From NCBI RefSeq assembly GCF_042693015.1, contig NZ_CP170544.1, positions 2,666,001-2,730,000 of the forward strand: a DNA stretch of 64,000 nt, in the 5' to 3' direction. Origin of the DNA: Sphingomonas_E sp042693015 (GTDB taxonomy: Bacteria > Pseudomonadota > Alphaproteobacteria > Sphingomonadales > Sphingomonadaceae). Position numbers and translations under genes: made by a program. Shown here one piece after another: positions 8,705 through 19,300 of the stretch. Each line of letters opens with the position of its first letter. Position 1 is the first letter of the stretch. The notes beneath the pieces are model-generated. The model made no database searches. It was not told the origin of the DNA and saw only the letters and a program-made list of their open reading frames with translations.

Positions 8705-8743
8705 GCGTCAGGTGGACACATGCAATCAGTGTCCACCTGACGC
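8705..8743. repeat. perfect 15-bp inverted repeat between TonB receptor and SDR genes
   Basis: GCGTCAGGTGGACAC (8705-8719) and its exact reverse complement (8729-8743) enclose a 9-nt loop. It lies 34 bp after the stop of the TonB receptor gene (minus strand) and 64 bp before the SDR start. There is no T-run on either side, so it could be a factor-assisted terminator, an mRNA stabiliser at the 3' end of the receptor transcript, or an operator for the SDR pair. Confidence 0.75.
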
Positions 8744-8777
8744 AGTCACTCCTCGGAGGAAGTCGGGGAGAGCTGTT

Positions 8778-11156
8778 CTAGAACTTCAGCGTGAAATCCA
8801 GGCCGTAGGTCGCCGGCTCGGCGTAGATGTTGCCGGCATAGCCCAAGGCTCCGAAATCGATGCCGAACTCGCGATATTTCTCGTTGAAGACATTCTTGCC
8901 CCAGGCGGCGATTTCCGCTGACCCACCGGCCAGTTTGACGTCGCGCAAGGCAAGCCGGAGACCAACCAGATTGCGCCCGTCCCCGCGGATCTCATCATTG
9001 AAGGGCGCGCCCACGGTTGTCGGGTTGAAATATATCTTGCCGCGATAATCATAGTCCACGCGGGCAACGACCTGACCGACACTCATAGGCGGGAATTCAT
9101 ATTGCGCCAAGGCACTGATCGTCGTTGTGGGCCCGACCACGAAATGGGCGCTATCCTTGACGTCAACAAACGTGTCGGTGACGGGATCGAGGATCAGAAA
9201 CTGCTTATACTTGCGGTTCACATAACCGACATTGGCGGCAAGCGTGAGTTCCGGCGTTGGCTTCGCGGCGACCTCGGCCTCCACACCCCAATATCGCGCC
9301 TTACCAGCGTTGACGGTCGCCGTCTGGGCTCCTCCCGTGCCCGCCTGCGTCTGTTGCAGCTGGACATCCTTGTGGTCGGCGTAAAAGCCGGTGAGGTTCA
9401 TACGGAGGCGACGGTCGAACCACTCGCTCTTGATGCCTGCCTCGTAGGACGTCAGCGACTCCGGATCAAAACTCGAGTTCGCCGAGCGCGCGTTGAAACC
9501 ACCTGATTTGTAGCCTGTCGATACCCGTCCGTAGGCCAGCAGATCCGGAGTGGCCTGGAAATCCAGGCTCACGGCAAAGTTCGTCTTGCTAAAGCTTGCG
9601 TCCGGCGATCGCACATAGGGCGAGGTTTGCGTCAGATGCTTTTCGTCCTCGGTGTAGCGTATGCCGCCGGTGAGGCTAAGCCGGTCCGTCAGCGAATAGC
9701 TCGCCTGCGCAAAGGCAGCACGCGATTCCGATTCATGTTGGTATGCAAGCAGGCCTGCCAACGGCACGCCAAAACCATTGAGCGTGACGTCCGGCGTAAT
9801 CGGGATTGGAACTGGCGACGGTAGGACCAAGAGGAAGTTGGTCGGGTTGGTCTCGCGTGCCTTCTCGTCGAAATAATAGAGGCCAACGACATATTTGAAA
9901 CGATCGCCGATGTTGCCCAGGACATTGAATTCCTGCGACCATTGGTGCTGTTTGCGATCGTTCTTGGCCGTAAAGAGATTGATTGGCCCCACACCTAATG
10001 GGATGAACGGGTTCGGCGGAGCGAGGATCGCAGGGCTCACCGTGAAACCCACGAGACCGGCATTACCGCCCAGCGTGTCGAGCTGATTCAGTCCGTGCCA
10101 GCGTCGATAGCCAGTGAGCGAGCGGATGGTGACATCACCAAGTTCGATGTTGACCGTCAGGGTGTGGCCTTCGACTTCATCCCTGATCCGGCCGACCGGG
10201 GCGAGTGCCAGCTGGTCAAGCCGGCTGCCGGAAACGACCGGCGCTGATCCGCCTAACCCAGGCGACGCGTTCAGGTAATCCAGTACGTCGGGACGCACAG
10301 CCGTCAACTGGAAGGCGCCGGCAATGCTCTGGCGAACCGAAAAGTCGAAGCCATAGTCGATGGTCAACGCATCCGACTCGTAGCGCAACGCGGCGCGAAC
10401 GGCGTCGAGATTATAGGCGCCTGGATCGCGATCATCCGGTTCAAGGGGATTATTTACATAGCCGCTGCGCTGCTTGTGCACGAAGCTGATGAGCCCCTTC
10501 AGCCCTGATCCGCCAAAATCGCCGGTGTTGAGGGTGAATCCACCCTTCGCGAGATTGTAGTTGCCAATGGATGCCTGGGCAGTGACGCCGAAGTCGTCCG
10601 ACGGCTTGGCCGTGATGAAGTTCACCGCACCGCCGATCGTATTGCGGCCGTAAAGCGTGCCCTGAGGGCCGCGAAGAACCTCGATCCGCTCGAGGTCCAG
10701 GATTTCAAAAGCTGCGCCAGCGGAACGTCCCACGACGATGCCGTCAACATAGAGGCCAACGGGACTGTCGGACGTCAGGACCTGTTCAATCTCACCGATG
10801 CCGCGGATGAAGAGAGAGACATTGGTCGCAGACGATGCCCCCACCGAAACCGACACGCTCGGCGCGACGGATGTCAGACCGGCGACGGAATCAATGCCAC
10901 GGCTCCTGATCGTGTCGCTGGTCACCGCGCTGACGGCCAGTGGCGTTTGCTGCAGCCGCTCGGACCGCTTCTGAGCGGTCACGACGATGTCGCCAAGGCC
11001 ATCATCAACCGAGGATGCCTCTGTAGATCCTGTCTGCTCTAATGCCTTGTCGGCTTCGGGCGACACGCTGGTGCCAGCCGGGGGAGTGACCTGTGAATAA
11101 GCAGGATAGCAAAAACACAGCGCCGCAGCACCTGACAAGAAAATGCACGACTTCAT
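8778..11156 (-). CDS. TonB-dependent outer-membrane receptor
   Basis: This 792-residue outer-membrane transporter is driven by TonB-ExbBD. A signal peptide (MKSCIFLSGAAALCFCYPAY) is followed by the TonB box region GDIVVTAQKRSE at about residue 55, and a plug with LERIEVLRGPQGTLYGRNTI. A long beta-barrel with Asn- and Tyr-rich strands ends in the terminal aromatic LDFTLKF. The N-terminus lacks the FecA-like signalling domain. AGGGAGAG lies just before the ATG. Receptors of this subfamily are expanded in sphingomonads and often import aromatic, terpenoid or steroid-like compounds; its neighbours (two SDRs, sulfotransferase, AraC regulator) fit that, but the ligand is unknown. Confidence 0.93.
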   Translation of the reverse strand: MKSCIFLSGAAALCFCYPAYSQVTPPAGTSVSPEADKALEQTGSTEASSVDDGLGDIVVTAQKRSERLQQTPLAVSAVTSDTIRSRGIDSVAGLTSVAPSVSVSVGASSATNVSLFIRGIGEIEQVLTSDSPVGLYVDGIVVGRSAGAAFEILDLERIEVLRGPQGTLYGRNTIGGAVNFITAKPSDDFGVTAQASIGNYNLAKGGFTLNTGDFGGSGLKGLISFVHKQRSGYVNNPLEPDDRDPGAYNLDAVRAALRYESDALTIDYGFDFSVRQSIAGAFQLTAVRPDVLDYLNASPGLGGSAPVVSGSRLDQLALAPVGRIRDEVEGHTLTVNIELGDVTIRSLTGYRRWHGLNQLDTLGGNAGLVGFTVSPAILAPPNPFIPLGVGPINLFTAKNDRKQHQWSQEFNVLGNIGDRFKYVVGLYYFDEKARETNPTNFLLVLPSPVPIPITPDVTLNGFGVPLAGLLAYQHESESRAAFAQASYSLTDRLSLTGGIRYTEDEKHLTQTSPYVRSPDASFSKTNFAVSLDFQATPDLLAYGRVSTGYKSGGFNARSANSSFDPESLTSYEAGIKSEWFDRRLRMNLTGFYADHKDVQLQQTQAGTGGAQTATVNAGKARYWGVEAEVAAKPTPELTLAANVGYVNRKYKQFLILDPVTDTFVDVKDSAHFVVGPTTTISALAQYEFPPMSVGQVVARVDYDYRGKIYFNPTTVGAPFNDEIRGDGRNLVGLRLALRDVKLAGGSAEIAAWGKNVFNEKYREFGIDFGALGYAGNIYAEPATYGLDFTLKF

Positions 11157-11575
11157 TTCTCTCTCCCTAAATTATTTCCGCGCAATCTCTACTGTTGCGC
11201 TTACCTTTTATTGGTCACGATCCGAGCATTAGCTTTCACCAGATTTATAATCTGGATCTTGCCGATCTTAATTTAGTTCGACAGTTTGATCGCATCATCA
11301 GGTGAACTGATTGGATCGCGAGCTGTGCAGCTTGGATCGCCCGAAGACCGGTGAATTACAAGACGCGACATGTCCCAACAATGCTCAGTCGATCCCTAAA
11401 AATGCTCACGCCGGCCGCGTGTTTTCCATTCGCCTGCGGCCGTCAGCTTTTTTGAATGGAGAACAGTGACATATCCCGATCTGCTCGCTGGCCGCGCGAT
11501 GCCCGCGGTCGAGAGTGATGGGAAGCACGGGTGGAGGCAGGGACTAAAGCTGCGCCAATTTGCGGCTGCCTCCAG
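11157..11575. other. non-coding stretch upstream of the TonB receptor gene
   Basis: No gene is seen. The receptor promoter must lie here because the next gene upstream ends at 11576. The part nearest the receptor is clearly AT-rich (11157-11300), and AATGCTCA occurs twice (11379 and 11400 region). No convincing -35/-10 pair can be picked by eye. Confidence 0.5.
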
Positions 11576-12802
11576 TTACGCCATGACACGGCAGTAACCC
11601 TCGCGCCGCAAATCCTTCCCGCCATCCGGACGGCCATTCCGGACGAGTTCGGCCGGCGGCCTCCAATTGTCCAGATGCACGATGCTCGCGGACATTTCAG
11701 GCGCCACGCCGTCGGTAAGACCGACCCAGCGCATGAAGAGGCAGCCGGTGCCGTCGGGACCGATCTCCACCCAATTATAGGTCCCCGGATCCGTGAGGCT
11801 GATGACAAAGGTGAAACTTCCGTCGCCGTTTCGCGTGGCAAGCGGCGTGGAGACATTCGAGCGGACGGCGAGGATCTCGCCCACGCCGCCCCAGATGTTC
11901 GTAAGCGGGACGGTCGCATAAGCCGCGCTGCCAAGCGTCAAGGTGATGATCATCGCTTCATCGCGGTCAAGACGGACATGACCGATCGAATAAGCCTGCG
12001 ATGCCGAGTAAATGCCGGTCTTGTTGATGGCGGGGTCGCCGAACTGATTGGCCAGCCCGGCCATGGCGAAATTCCTGGTCGTGAAGATCAGGTCGTCGAC
12101 ATGCTTCTGGATATGGGCCTGGGCGGTGGCATCCAGAACCGGCAGTTCTATGGAGGCCGGATCTGGAAGAGGAGCGGCCCGGACGATCTCAAGATCCAGG
12201 GGCAATTGTGATCTTGGGTCTCCGATCACGTCGCGCAGCAGGAGCTGATAGCTGTCTTGATCGACCTGGAAATGATTTTGCCGATCGCCCGCTTCCTCGC
12301 CGTCCACATAGATGTCGAAGGTGCCGTCGGAGCTTATGGCGATGTCAGCGAGCGCGAGCGTCTTCTGATAAACCTGGCCCGCCGTCAGAAGCGCATATTC
12401 TATCGCAAGCGGCGCTTGCCCGTCGTGCACCCGGCCCCGGATATGAAGCGACGAAGCCCCGTCGAGGGGCACGAAGCGATAGACATAATCGAGATTCGTA
12501 TGCGCCGTCCGCGTGGCCGGCACAGTCTTTCCATCAACCTCGTGTTCCAGTCGGCCAAATGCGTGGATGAGTGGCCGCCTGGGATCGGCGTTGGCGGTGT
12601 TCATCAAGCCGCAAAACACAGCCCGCTCGAGTTCCAGTTCGAACTGGCCAAGCTGTGCTTCGTCCGGCGTGATTTGCGCGATCCAATGCTGCGCAACAGA
12701 TTCGCCGACAACTGCCAGCGATCTGTCACCAAGAATTCTGAGCGCCAATCGTTCTACCCATCTCTGATCGGGCGTATCGAGAGGAGGCTGAGAAATTGGC
12801 AT
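11576..12802 (-). CDS. conserved protein of unknown function (408 aa)
   Basis: The preferred start is MPISQPPLDTPDQRW (ATG 12802); a start at 12835 is possible. No signal peptide or membrane helix is seen. The protein has a helical N-terminal part (about 1-75), then beta-rich sequence. ALADIAISSDGTFDIYVDGE resembles the DUF1214-type beta domain, in which a substrate-like ligand sits in a jelly-roll. The C-terminal part repeats a similar pattern (GDGSFTFVISLTDPGTYNWV and GTGCLFMRWVGL). It is divergent from the sulfotransferase gene across 283 bp. Because it sits among catabolic-looking genes it may bind or process the same compound; this is inference only. Confidence 0.65.
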   Translation of the reverse strand: MPISQPPLDTPDQRWVERLALRILGDRSLAVVGESVAQHWIAQITPDEAQLGQFELELERAVFCGLMNTANADPRRPLIHAFGRLEHEVDGKTVPATRTAHTNLDYVYRFVPLDGASSLHIRGRVHDGQAPLAIEYALLTAGQVYQKTLALADIAISSDGTFDIYVDGEEAGDRQNHFQVDQDSYQLLLRDVIGDPRSQLPLDLEIVRAAPLPDPASIELPVLDATAQAHIQKHVDDLIFTTRNFAMAGLANQFGDPAINKTGIYSASQAYSIGHVRLDRDEAMIITLTLGSAAYATVPLTNIWGGVGEILAVRSNVSTPLATRNGDGSFTFVISLTDPGTYNWVEIGPDGTGCLFMRWVGLTDGVAPEMSASIVHLDNWRPPAELVRNGRPDGGKDLRREGYCRVMA

Positions 12803-13085
12803 AACTATGTCCTTCTGTTCGCGCAGCGCCCCCACGCACTTGGTCGCGCGCCGGACCTTTGATGTCGGTCGAAACTTGCCCGCGCAATCGGACCCAGATC
12901 ACGGAACTGCTTGGACTGACCTCAAATGTGCTCACAGTGCGCCGCACCACTTGCGTTTGAGCATAATTACACCATTGATGCGCACTTCCGTTCCCGGCTG
13001 GGCTGGACGAGAAGCGCAGCCACGCCCTAGCCATCGCGTCGATCGGGACAGGAAACATCTCCTGCCGAATCCCAAGGAGAGATGC

Positions 13086-14378
13086 ATGGGCAACCCCAAC
13101 GAGCTCGGAAGCGAGGATCGCCGCAAGACGTGGCAGCCGGCCCCGCGACCCGAATGGCTCACGATGCTAAACAAGCTTGGCGACAAGATGGATGGCCAGG
13201 CCGTCATTCCCCTCGACGAAGAGTCGCTGTTCAGCGCCGCCCGTCGCAATACAGGGCTGGATGATTTTGGCGACGACGGTTGGATCGAGCACTTCCGGGT
13301 GCTCATCAAGGCTATCGAGGAGGAAGCCAGGCTCAACTTCTTCGGAAGAATCCTGACGCGCTCGGAACTGGTCAGCTATCTCGAGGCCAGGCTCCGGGTC
13401 AAAGAAGCCTATCGGCTTAACCCTGAAATCGAAGACGAAGCCATTGTCGAACCCGTCTTCATCCTCGGCCTCGGACGGTCGGGCACCAGCATCCTTCACG
13501 AGACGCTGTCGCACGATCCACAATTTCGTTCTGTCCGTCGGTGGGAGGCTCTCTACCCGGCGCCTCCTCCCGAAGAGGCCACCTATCGAACCGATCCGCG
13601 TATCCGCAAGGCACAGGACCGGATCGACATAATCGACGCGATCTCGCCCGAATGGAAAGGTGTCCATCCCACAGGCCCGGAACTACCCGTGGAGGATATC
13701 GAGTTCACCTATCTCGCCTTCTTTTCGGAAGTGTGGGTGAACGCCTTTCAGATCCCGACATATGAGCGGTATTTCCGCGAGCGGGCCGCCGATTACCATT
13801 TCCACTGGCACAAGCGCATCCTGAAGCTCCTCCAGTTCAAATATAAGCAGAAGCATTGGCTGCTAAAGAACCCTACCCACATGGAGCGGATCGAGGCACT
13901 CCTGAAGGCCTATCCTGACGCAAAGATCATCCTTCCTCACCGGGATCCCATCGTCACCGCAGATTCGGTCGTGAACACATCGGGGACCATCTATTACTGG
14001 CGGACGGACAATCCCTTTCTCTATCCGGATACGGCGAGCGCCTGGGCGGATATCGGCTCACGGGTAGCGATGTGGGATGACGTAATTGCGGCGATCGGAA
14101 ACGGGGTGCTGCGCAAGGGCTACTACGCCAATTCGCTATATTCCGACTTCATCGCCGATCCCAAGACGGTGATCGAGGGGATATATTGGGATCTGCATCT
14201 CGAGCTAAAACCCGAGGTGCTATCCTCGATGCTCGCGTGGCTGAAGAGCCGGCATCAGTCAGGCCATGGCAATTCTTCCAAATACCAGAAGTCGCGACAG
14301 GGTGACGCGCGAACAGCGGCGGAACGCGAGAGCTACAGAAAGTATCAGGAGTATTTTAAGGTTCCTGACGAGATCTGA
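13086..14378 (+). CDS. PAPS-dependent sulfotransferase family protein
   Basis: This protein of about 430 residues starts at ATG 13086, preceded by AAGGAGAG; longer in-frame starts run into the divergent promoter region. The PAPS 5'-phosphosulfate loop is GLGRSGTSILHE (128-139), and the 3'-phosphate-binding segment is ILPHRDPIVTADSVV (about 281-295). Such enzymes move sulfate from PAPS to alcohols or phenols; bacterial members of this branch are poorly characterised. CysQ, which clears the by-product PAP, is encoded in the same island. It is followed 22 bp later by an AraC regulator in the same direction, so the two are probably co-transcribed. Substrate unknown. Confidence 0.87.
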   Translation: MGNPNELGSEDRRKTWQPAPRPEWLTMLNKLGDKMDGQAVIPLDEESLFSAARRNTGLDDFGDDGWIEHFRVLIKAIEEEARLNFFGRILTRSELVSYLEARLRVKEAYRLNPEIEDEAIVEPVFILGLGRSGTSILHETLSHDPQFRSVRRWEALYPAPPPEEATYRTDPRIRKAQDRIDIIDAISPEWKGVHPTGPELPVEDIEFTYLAFFSEVWVNAFQIPTYERYFRERAADYHFHWHKRILKLLQFKYKQKHWLLKNPTHMERIEALLKAYPDAKIILPHRDPIVTADSVVNTSGTIYYWRTDNPFLYPDTASAWADIGSRVAMWDDVIAAIGNGVLRKGYYANSLYSDFIADPKTVIEGIYWDLHLELKPEVLSSMLAWLKSRHQSGHGNSSKYQKSRQGDARTAAERESYRKYQEYFKVPDEI

Positions 14379-14400
14379 GGAACGCTGGGGAGCGACGGCC

Positions 14401-15450
14401 GTGAGCAGCGACAAGAAATATGCGCCGACCGAACAGCTCGTCCTCCTGCTGCGCAAGGCGGAGAGCGTTGGCCTCTCCGCCACCGCGATTCTTCGCGAGT
14501 GCCGCTTCTCCTATTCCTTTGAGGATCTCCTCCTGCGACGTGTCCGGCATTTGCCGGTCACGGACTTCGCGCGCATCAGCCAGCACTGCGTCAACAGCAT
14601 CCGTCAGGTCTATGTTCCGGCAGGCATTACAGGTCTGTCGCGAGAAGATTTCGACCTGATGTGTCACGCGCTCGTGACGAGCTCGTCGTTAAGGGAAGTG
14701 ATCCAGCGCCAGTCGCGGTTCTTCGAGATTTGCGGACGAGCGTACGGCTGGCTCGATACGGTCGAAGCCGATGATATGATGAGGATGGGGATCCACCTCG
14801 GCCCCGTCGAGGAGGGATGGCGCACATTCTTTACGCTGAATGCTTTTCTCGTCTTCACCAGGCTGTTCGAGTGGCTGATCGGTCAACCGATAGGTCCCAA
14901 GTATGAGCTGGCGATGGCAATGGACGATGAATCCGCGTCCATTTCTGCCGTGTTCGGTATCACGGTCGGCTACAACGGACAGATGGACGGTCTGATCTTC
15001 CCGGCGCAGGCGCTGGACCGCCCTGTAGTCCGGGACGGTGTTGAAATGCGCCAGTTTCTCCAATCATTCCCCTTCGACGTCATACTGCCCGCAGATACGA
15101 CCGTGAGCCTCTCGGCCCAGGTCACTGCACTTTACCGGGACGCGATGCTGAGTTCTCGCCCGCTTCCGGACCATGTCGAACTGGCAAGGCGGTTCGGCAT
15201 GTCCAGTGCTACGTTTCGGCGACACCTGGAATCCGAGGGTGGTTCGATCCGCGAAATCAAAGCCAATATCCGGTATCGCGTCGCGCGAGAATTACTGGCT
15301 GCCGACAACGCGCACTTCGACCAGGTCGCGACGATGCTAGATTTTAGTGGCACCAAGGCGTTTACGCGCGCGTTCGTGGAATGGAGCGGCACTACTCCTA
15401 TCGCGTTCCGAAAAGTCGCCCAGTCACGCCGAGATGCTTCGTCGACTTAA
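14401..15450 (+). CDS. AraC-family transcriptional regulator
   Basis: The preferred start is GTG 14401 with GGGGAG upstream; the longer frame from 14266 would overlap the sulfotransferase by 113 bp and adds no conserved sequence. The 349-residue protein has an N-terminal ligand-binding domain of the type also found in OruR/ArgR-like members (LLRKAESVGLSATAILRE to about residue 200) and a C-terminal pair of helix-turn-helices: ELARRFGMSSATFRRHLESE, then DQVATMLDFSGTKAFTRAF with WSGTTPIAFRK. It probably controls the sulfotransferase/TonB receptor cluster, but no operator could be identified. Confidence 0.9.
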   Translation: MSSDKKYAPTEQLVLLLRKAESVGLSATAILRECRFSYSFEDLLLRRVRHLPVTDFARISQHCVNSIRQVYVPAGITGLSREDFDLMCHALVTSSSLREVIQRQSRFFEICGRAYGWLDTVEADDMMRMGIHLGPVEEGWRTFFTLNAFLVFTRLFEWLIGQPIGPKYELAMAMDDESASISAVFGITVGYNGQMDGLIFPAQALDRPVVRDGVEMRQFLQSFPFDVILPADTTVSLSAQVTALYRDAMLSSRPLPDHVELARRFGMSSATFRRHLESEGGSIREIKANIRYRVARELLAADNAHFDQVATMLDFSGTKAFTRAFVEWSGTTPIAFRKVAQSRRDASST

Positions 15451-15838
15451 GCTCGGAGTTCGCTATCCGAACCGGATCGTTGATTTTCGTTTGAGCAGCG
15501 GTGGACGCTATCGTCCTCCCAGGCAGGCCAGACCTTCACGACGGCCAATGCGTCGCCAACTCCACCTCCAATTTGCTGAATGAACGGTAGGTATTGGGCA
15601 TTTGAAATCGAGCTCTGAACGGCGGCTTTGTCGGCGTGAGCGGCCCGCTCTGCGATATCGTCGGAGTCATGGCATCCTCGACAGGACACCGGTACCAAAA
15701 TTCCCGACCGCCGATTTCCAGCTAACCGAAGATCACAGAATTCTGCAATCACCGCAGATATTAAGCCCGTGCTGCGTCATCTCAAGGAAAAAAGCGGGTA
15801 CACAAATAGGTACACACCGCACCCCGGCGTCCCTTGGA
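15451..15838. other. non-coding stretch between the AraC gene and hlyC
   Basis: This 388-bp interval lies between two convergent genes. It contains a close direct repeat GGTACACA (about 15797 and 15810). A minus-strand frame with a CRGCH motif is present but has no start context or domain support. Nothing else is recognisable. Confidence 0.5.
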
Positions 15839-16369
15839 TTAGACCTGGGTAGCAAGCGCCCTCTCGATTACTTCCTTCAGCTTATCGCCAGCGTCGGCCG
15901 CGACGTGCTGCACCGATCGATTGCCCGATACCGGGTCGGTCTGATGAAAGTTGAAGGCAAAGCCCCTCAATGGTCCGGAGATAAGATCCGCCATCATTAC
16001 CTCTCGGTGACGATTCTCTGCCGATGCGAATGGCGCAATCATATCGACGAGCCAGATCGCATCACCCGACTTCCACTCTTCCAGCGTCAGCCGGTTTGCC
16101 GGCTCTATCATCCCGCCTTCGAGCTTTGCTGCGGCTATTGCATTGCATTTTGCCCAGAGTGCGAGCCCGACCGGCTTCTCACCGTCCCGGAAGATGTAGA
16201 ATTGCTGATGGATCAGCGCAGGCATGATCAGCCACTCAAGATCGCCGATCGTTAGTGCGCGATGCAGGGGCGACTGGCTGAGAAGCCAGGTCATCTCCCC
16301 CAGAAGATGACTGACAGTAGGCGGCGTGGGGGCGTCCTTGGCCGCCCCTGGGGAAGTTTGAGAGTTCAT
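15839..16369 (-). CDS. HlyC-type RTX toxin-activating lysine acyltransferase
   Basis: At 176 residues it has the usual length of HlyC family enzymes. In the cytoplasm they transfer a fatty acyl group from acyl-ACP to internal lysines of an RTX protoxin. The diagnostic start LLGEMTWLLSQSPLHR carries the catalytic His36; FYIFRDGEKPVGLALWA and WLVDMIAPF supply the second catalytic residue, Asp109. It starts only 14 bp after the stop of the 4,940-residue RTX gene and is surely co-transcribed. In classical operons hlyC comes first; here it is last. The presence of an acyltransferase argues that the RTX protein is an acylated, membrane-acting toxin and not only an adhesin. Confidence 0.9.
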   Translation of the reverse strand: MNSQTSPGAAKDAPTPPTVSHLLGEMTWLLSQSPLHRALTIGDLEWLIMPALIHQQFYIFRDGEKPVGLALWAKCNAIAAAKLEGGMIEPANRLTLEEWKSGDAIWLVDMIAPFASAENRHREVMMADLISGPLRGFAFNFHQTDPVSGNRSVQHVAADAGDKLKEVIERALATQV

Positions 16370-16383
16370 GATCCCGTCCTATT

Positions 16384-19300
16384 TTAAGCAGCGAAATAAT
16401 CATAGCGCTGAGCAAGCTCAGCTGCCCGGTCACGCCATTCGCCCTCTCCACTGCGCGCCCCAAATGCCGCCATATCCTGCACCATCAGCGCCAGGCGGGC
16501 GTCTCCCATCTCGACCGAAGCCGAAGGGGCAACATCCGTCTCATCCCGCGTCTTGTCAAAAATGCGCTGCCACAGGCTGGTCTGGCCCGGGCCTGGACGA
16601 TAAGCCAGTGCGGCGTCTCCAATACTCCCCGTCGACCCGTCAGTACGGGTGAAAGTCGACGTCGCGATCAAAGCATTTGCACCGATCACAACATCCTGAT
16701 TTACGGCACGCGCCGACAGGTTGAGCGATGCGATGCCGTGATCAACCAGCGCCTTTAGCTCGCCAGTGTCAGTCACCCCGTCGCCATCGCGATCGACCCA
16801 GACCTGGAGTTCGCCGAAGCGCGCGTCGCTTGCGTCGAGCTTCCCGTCCTTGTTCGAGTCCAGCGCTCCCAGGGCATCCAGGTCGCTGGCGGCATTGGAC
16901 TTCTCGGAAAGGAAGCTAAGCTCGGACGCCGTCGTGATAAGGCCGTCGCGATTCCGATCGATGACCAGGAAGCCATCGCCCTTCCCGACCCACCCGGTAT
17001 TGTCGGCAGTGCCATCTCCATTCATATCGAAGCTGGCTTTGGCTTTCTTGATCGATCGCATTTCAATCCCGTCACCATCCAGGTCGAGAATCACGGGCGC
17101 GAGGATGCCGAAGGTCTTTTTGTGGAATTTAAGCATACTTGCGGGCGTGATGAGACCGGCACGGTCGTCAGAAGCTGCGGTGCCATCCCGGAAGCGAACG
17201 AACAGGTTTCCACCCAAGGTCGAGAGCATATATTTCTTCGATTTGCGCTCAAACTCCTGCCGCTCGACATTGATTGCGGGCAATTTGGCGACCTCCGGCG
17301 ACGTCGAGGGTGTCCCCGCTCCAGTCCACGCCGCTCGATCAATCGCGCCGCTGCCATCGCCGCGAGAATAGCCTAAGCCGACATCGAGCAACGTCCTCGT
17401 GGTTCCGTTAGTAAGCGTGTAACTGCCCTTGCCATAGACGATGTTTCCGTCGTTCGCCTGCGAGGACGGCGCCACTGCGCTAAGGCTCAGCTTGGCAATG
17501 TTGGATTCCGCGAAGCTCAGCAATTCGCCAGCATCGGACACGCCGTTTGAGTTGTTGTCGAACCAGAGCTTGAACTGCGCAAACCGTTCGTCGAGCGCGG
17601 TGAGTTCGCCGTCGTCATTGGTATCGAATGCCCGGAGGCCCTCAAGATCGGTCTTGGCGCCGATCAGATCGCCGACGAAGGATATTTCAGCGATGTCGCT
17701 GATCTTGCCGTCGCCATTGCGGTCCAGCGCCAGGAACGCGTCGCCGGATTCGATCCAGCCTGTCCGCTCCGCGGCACCGTCGCCGTCCATGTCAAACCGG
17801 ACCTTGCTTGCAGCCAGCGAGACGAGGCCTGCGCCGTCATTGTCGAAATCGAAGACGATCGGCGGCGCTATCGTGTCGGGGACCGAAGGATCAAATCCGA
17901 GCAGGACGTCGCCGATAGAATGACTGGTACCATCGGACAGCAGATATTCGCTAGTGGCGTAAACTATGTTGTCAGACCCACCCAGCTCCTCGCCGGTCAG
18001 ATTCATGCTCAGGTTGATCTGCACAATGCCGATATCCGTAAGGCCGTGCAGCTCGCCCGCCTGACTGAGGCCATCCTGGTTTGCATCACGCCAGATCTTA
18101 AACTCGCCGAAACGGTCATCACCAGCGTCGAAGAAGCCGTTGGCGTTGGAATCGAATGCGCGCAGGCCCTCGAGGTCAGACATTGCCCCCTCGGCATCAC
18201 CAACGAAGGAAATCTCACCGATATCGTCGATCGTCCCATTACCGTTGCGATCAAGCGCCAGAAAGCCGTCGTCGGCACCCACCCAACCAGTTCGGTCGGC
18301 GATGCCGTCGAGGTCCATGTCGAAGCTGACGGATGAGGTGTCGAGACTGACCAGCTCCAAGCCATCACCATCCAGGTCGAGCACGATGGGAGGGGCAGAT
18401 TGTCCTTTCTTGACAAAGATTATCGAGAAATCCCTCGTGACGGTGTTAACGCCGTCACTCACGTTTACACTGAACGTGGCCTGCACGTTTGACGAGTATG
18501 TAATGCCGCCGATTTTTGTGCCGCCTTGCCAGGCGCCACCACTCTGCCCCGGTGTATAGAAGTTGATCTTACCGGTGCTATCTACGGAAATTGTCGGATA
18601 GTTCGTCGCCGAAATTCCTGACCCTCCGGCCGTCTTGCTATATTCGTTGTACTGTGGTGGCGCAGCCAAAGTATACGTTAGCCCAGCGCGTTCGGGGTCC
18701 AGCGCAAATATCTGAACATAATGTGCGGTTGCAGAAGCTCCAGAAAGTATCCAATAATTGTAATTATCCTGTTGTATCAATTGAACACCAGCGTCTTGAT
18801 CCCTCCCTTGGGCAGAAACCGCGGGTGCCTCATTTTGATCTTTGAGTTTGATAGTCAAATCTGTGTATTGGGTGGCCTGGGGGCTCGCACCAATGTCGAC
18901 CACGCGAAGGTCGAAATTAAACACGGCGAGGTTCGGATCGGTATGGGAATAATAAGGCAGATAGGGGTTCGAGGAGGGGAGCCAGACCTCGGCACGGGAT
19001 TCAAAATCCATCTCGCCGATCATACGCAAGTTCCCATCGGCCTCAATTTGCCAGCCATCCTTGGATGTCGTGCCGTCTGAGAACTGCACCCGCAGATTGG
19101 TTTTGGGTTCGGGGTCTGTAACCAGCATATTGAGAAGATTGATGGCTCCGGTCGCCGTGCCGCCCACGGACAGGACCGGCATCTGCGGCCCAAGGGCGAC
19201 GTCGGATTCCATGACTTCGAACACGCCGGCCGTCACCGTATGCTGCTCGTTGACCGGAGTGATGTTGATCCTGACCGTCGTCCGCGCTTCCTTGAAGTTC

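Noticed and set aside
14266..14400. Longer N-terminus for the AraC regulator
   Set aside because: It overlaps the sulfotransferase by 113 bp, whereas GTG 14401 has a ribosome-binding site and begins at the conserved domain.
15447..15752. Minus-strand frame with a CRGCH haem-c-like motif
   Set aside because: No signal peptide, no ribosome-binding site, single motif only; too weak for a cytochrome or a named remnant.
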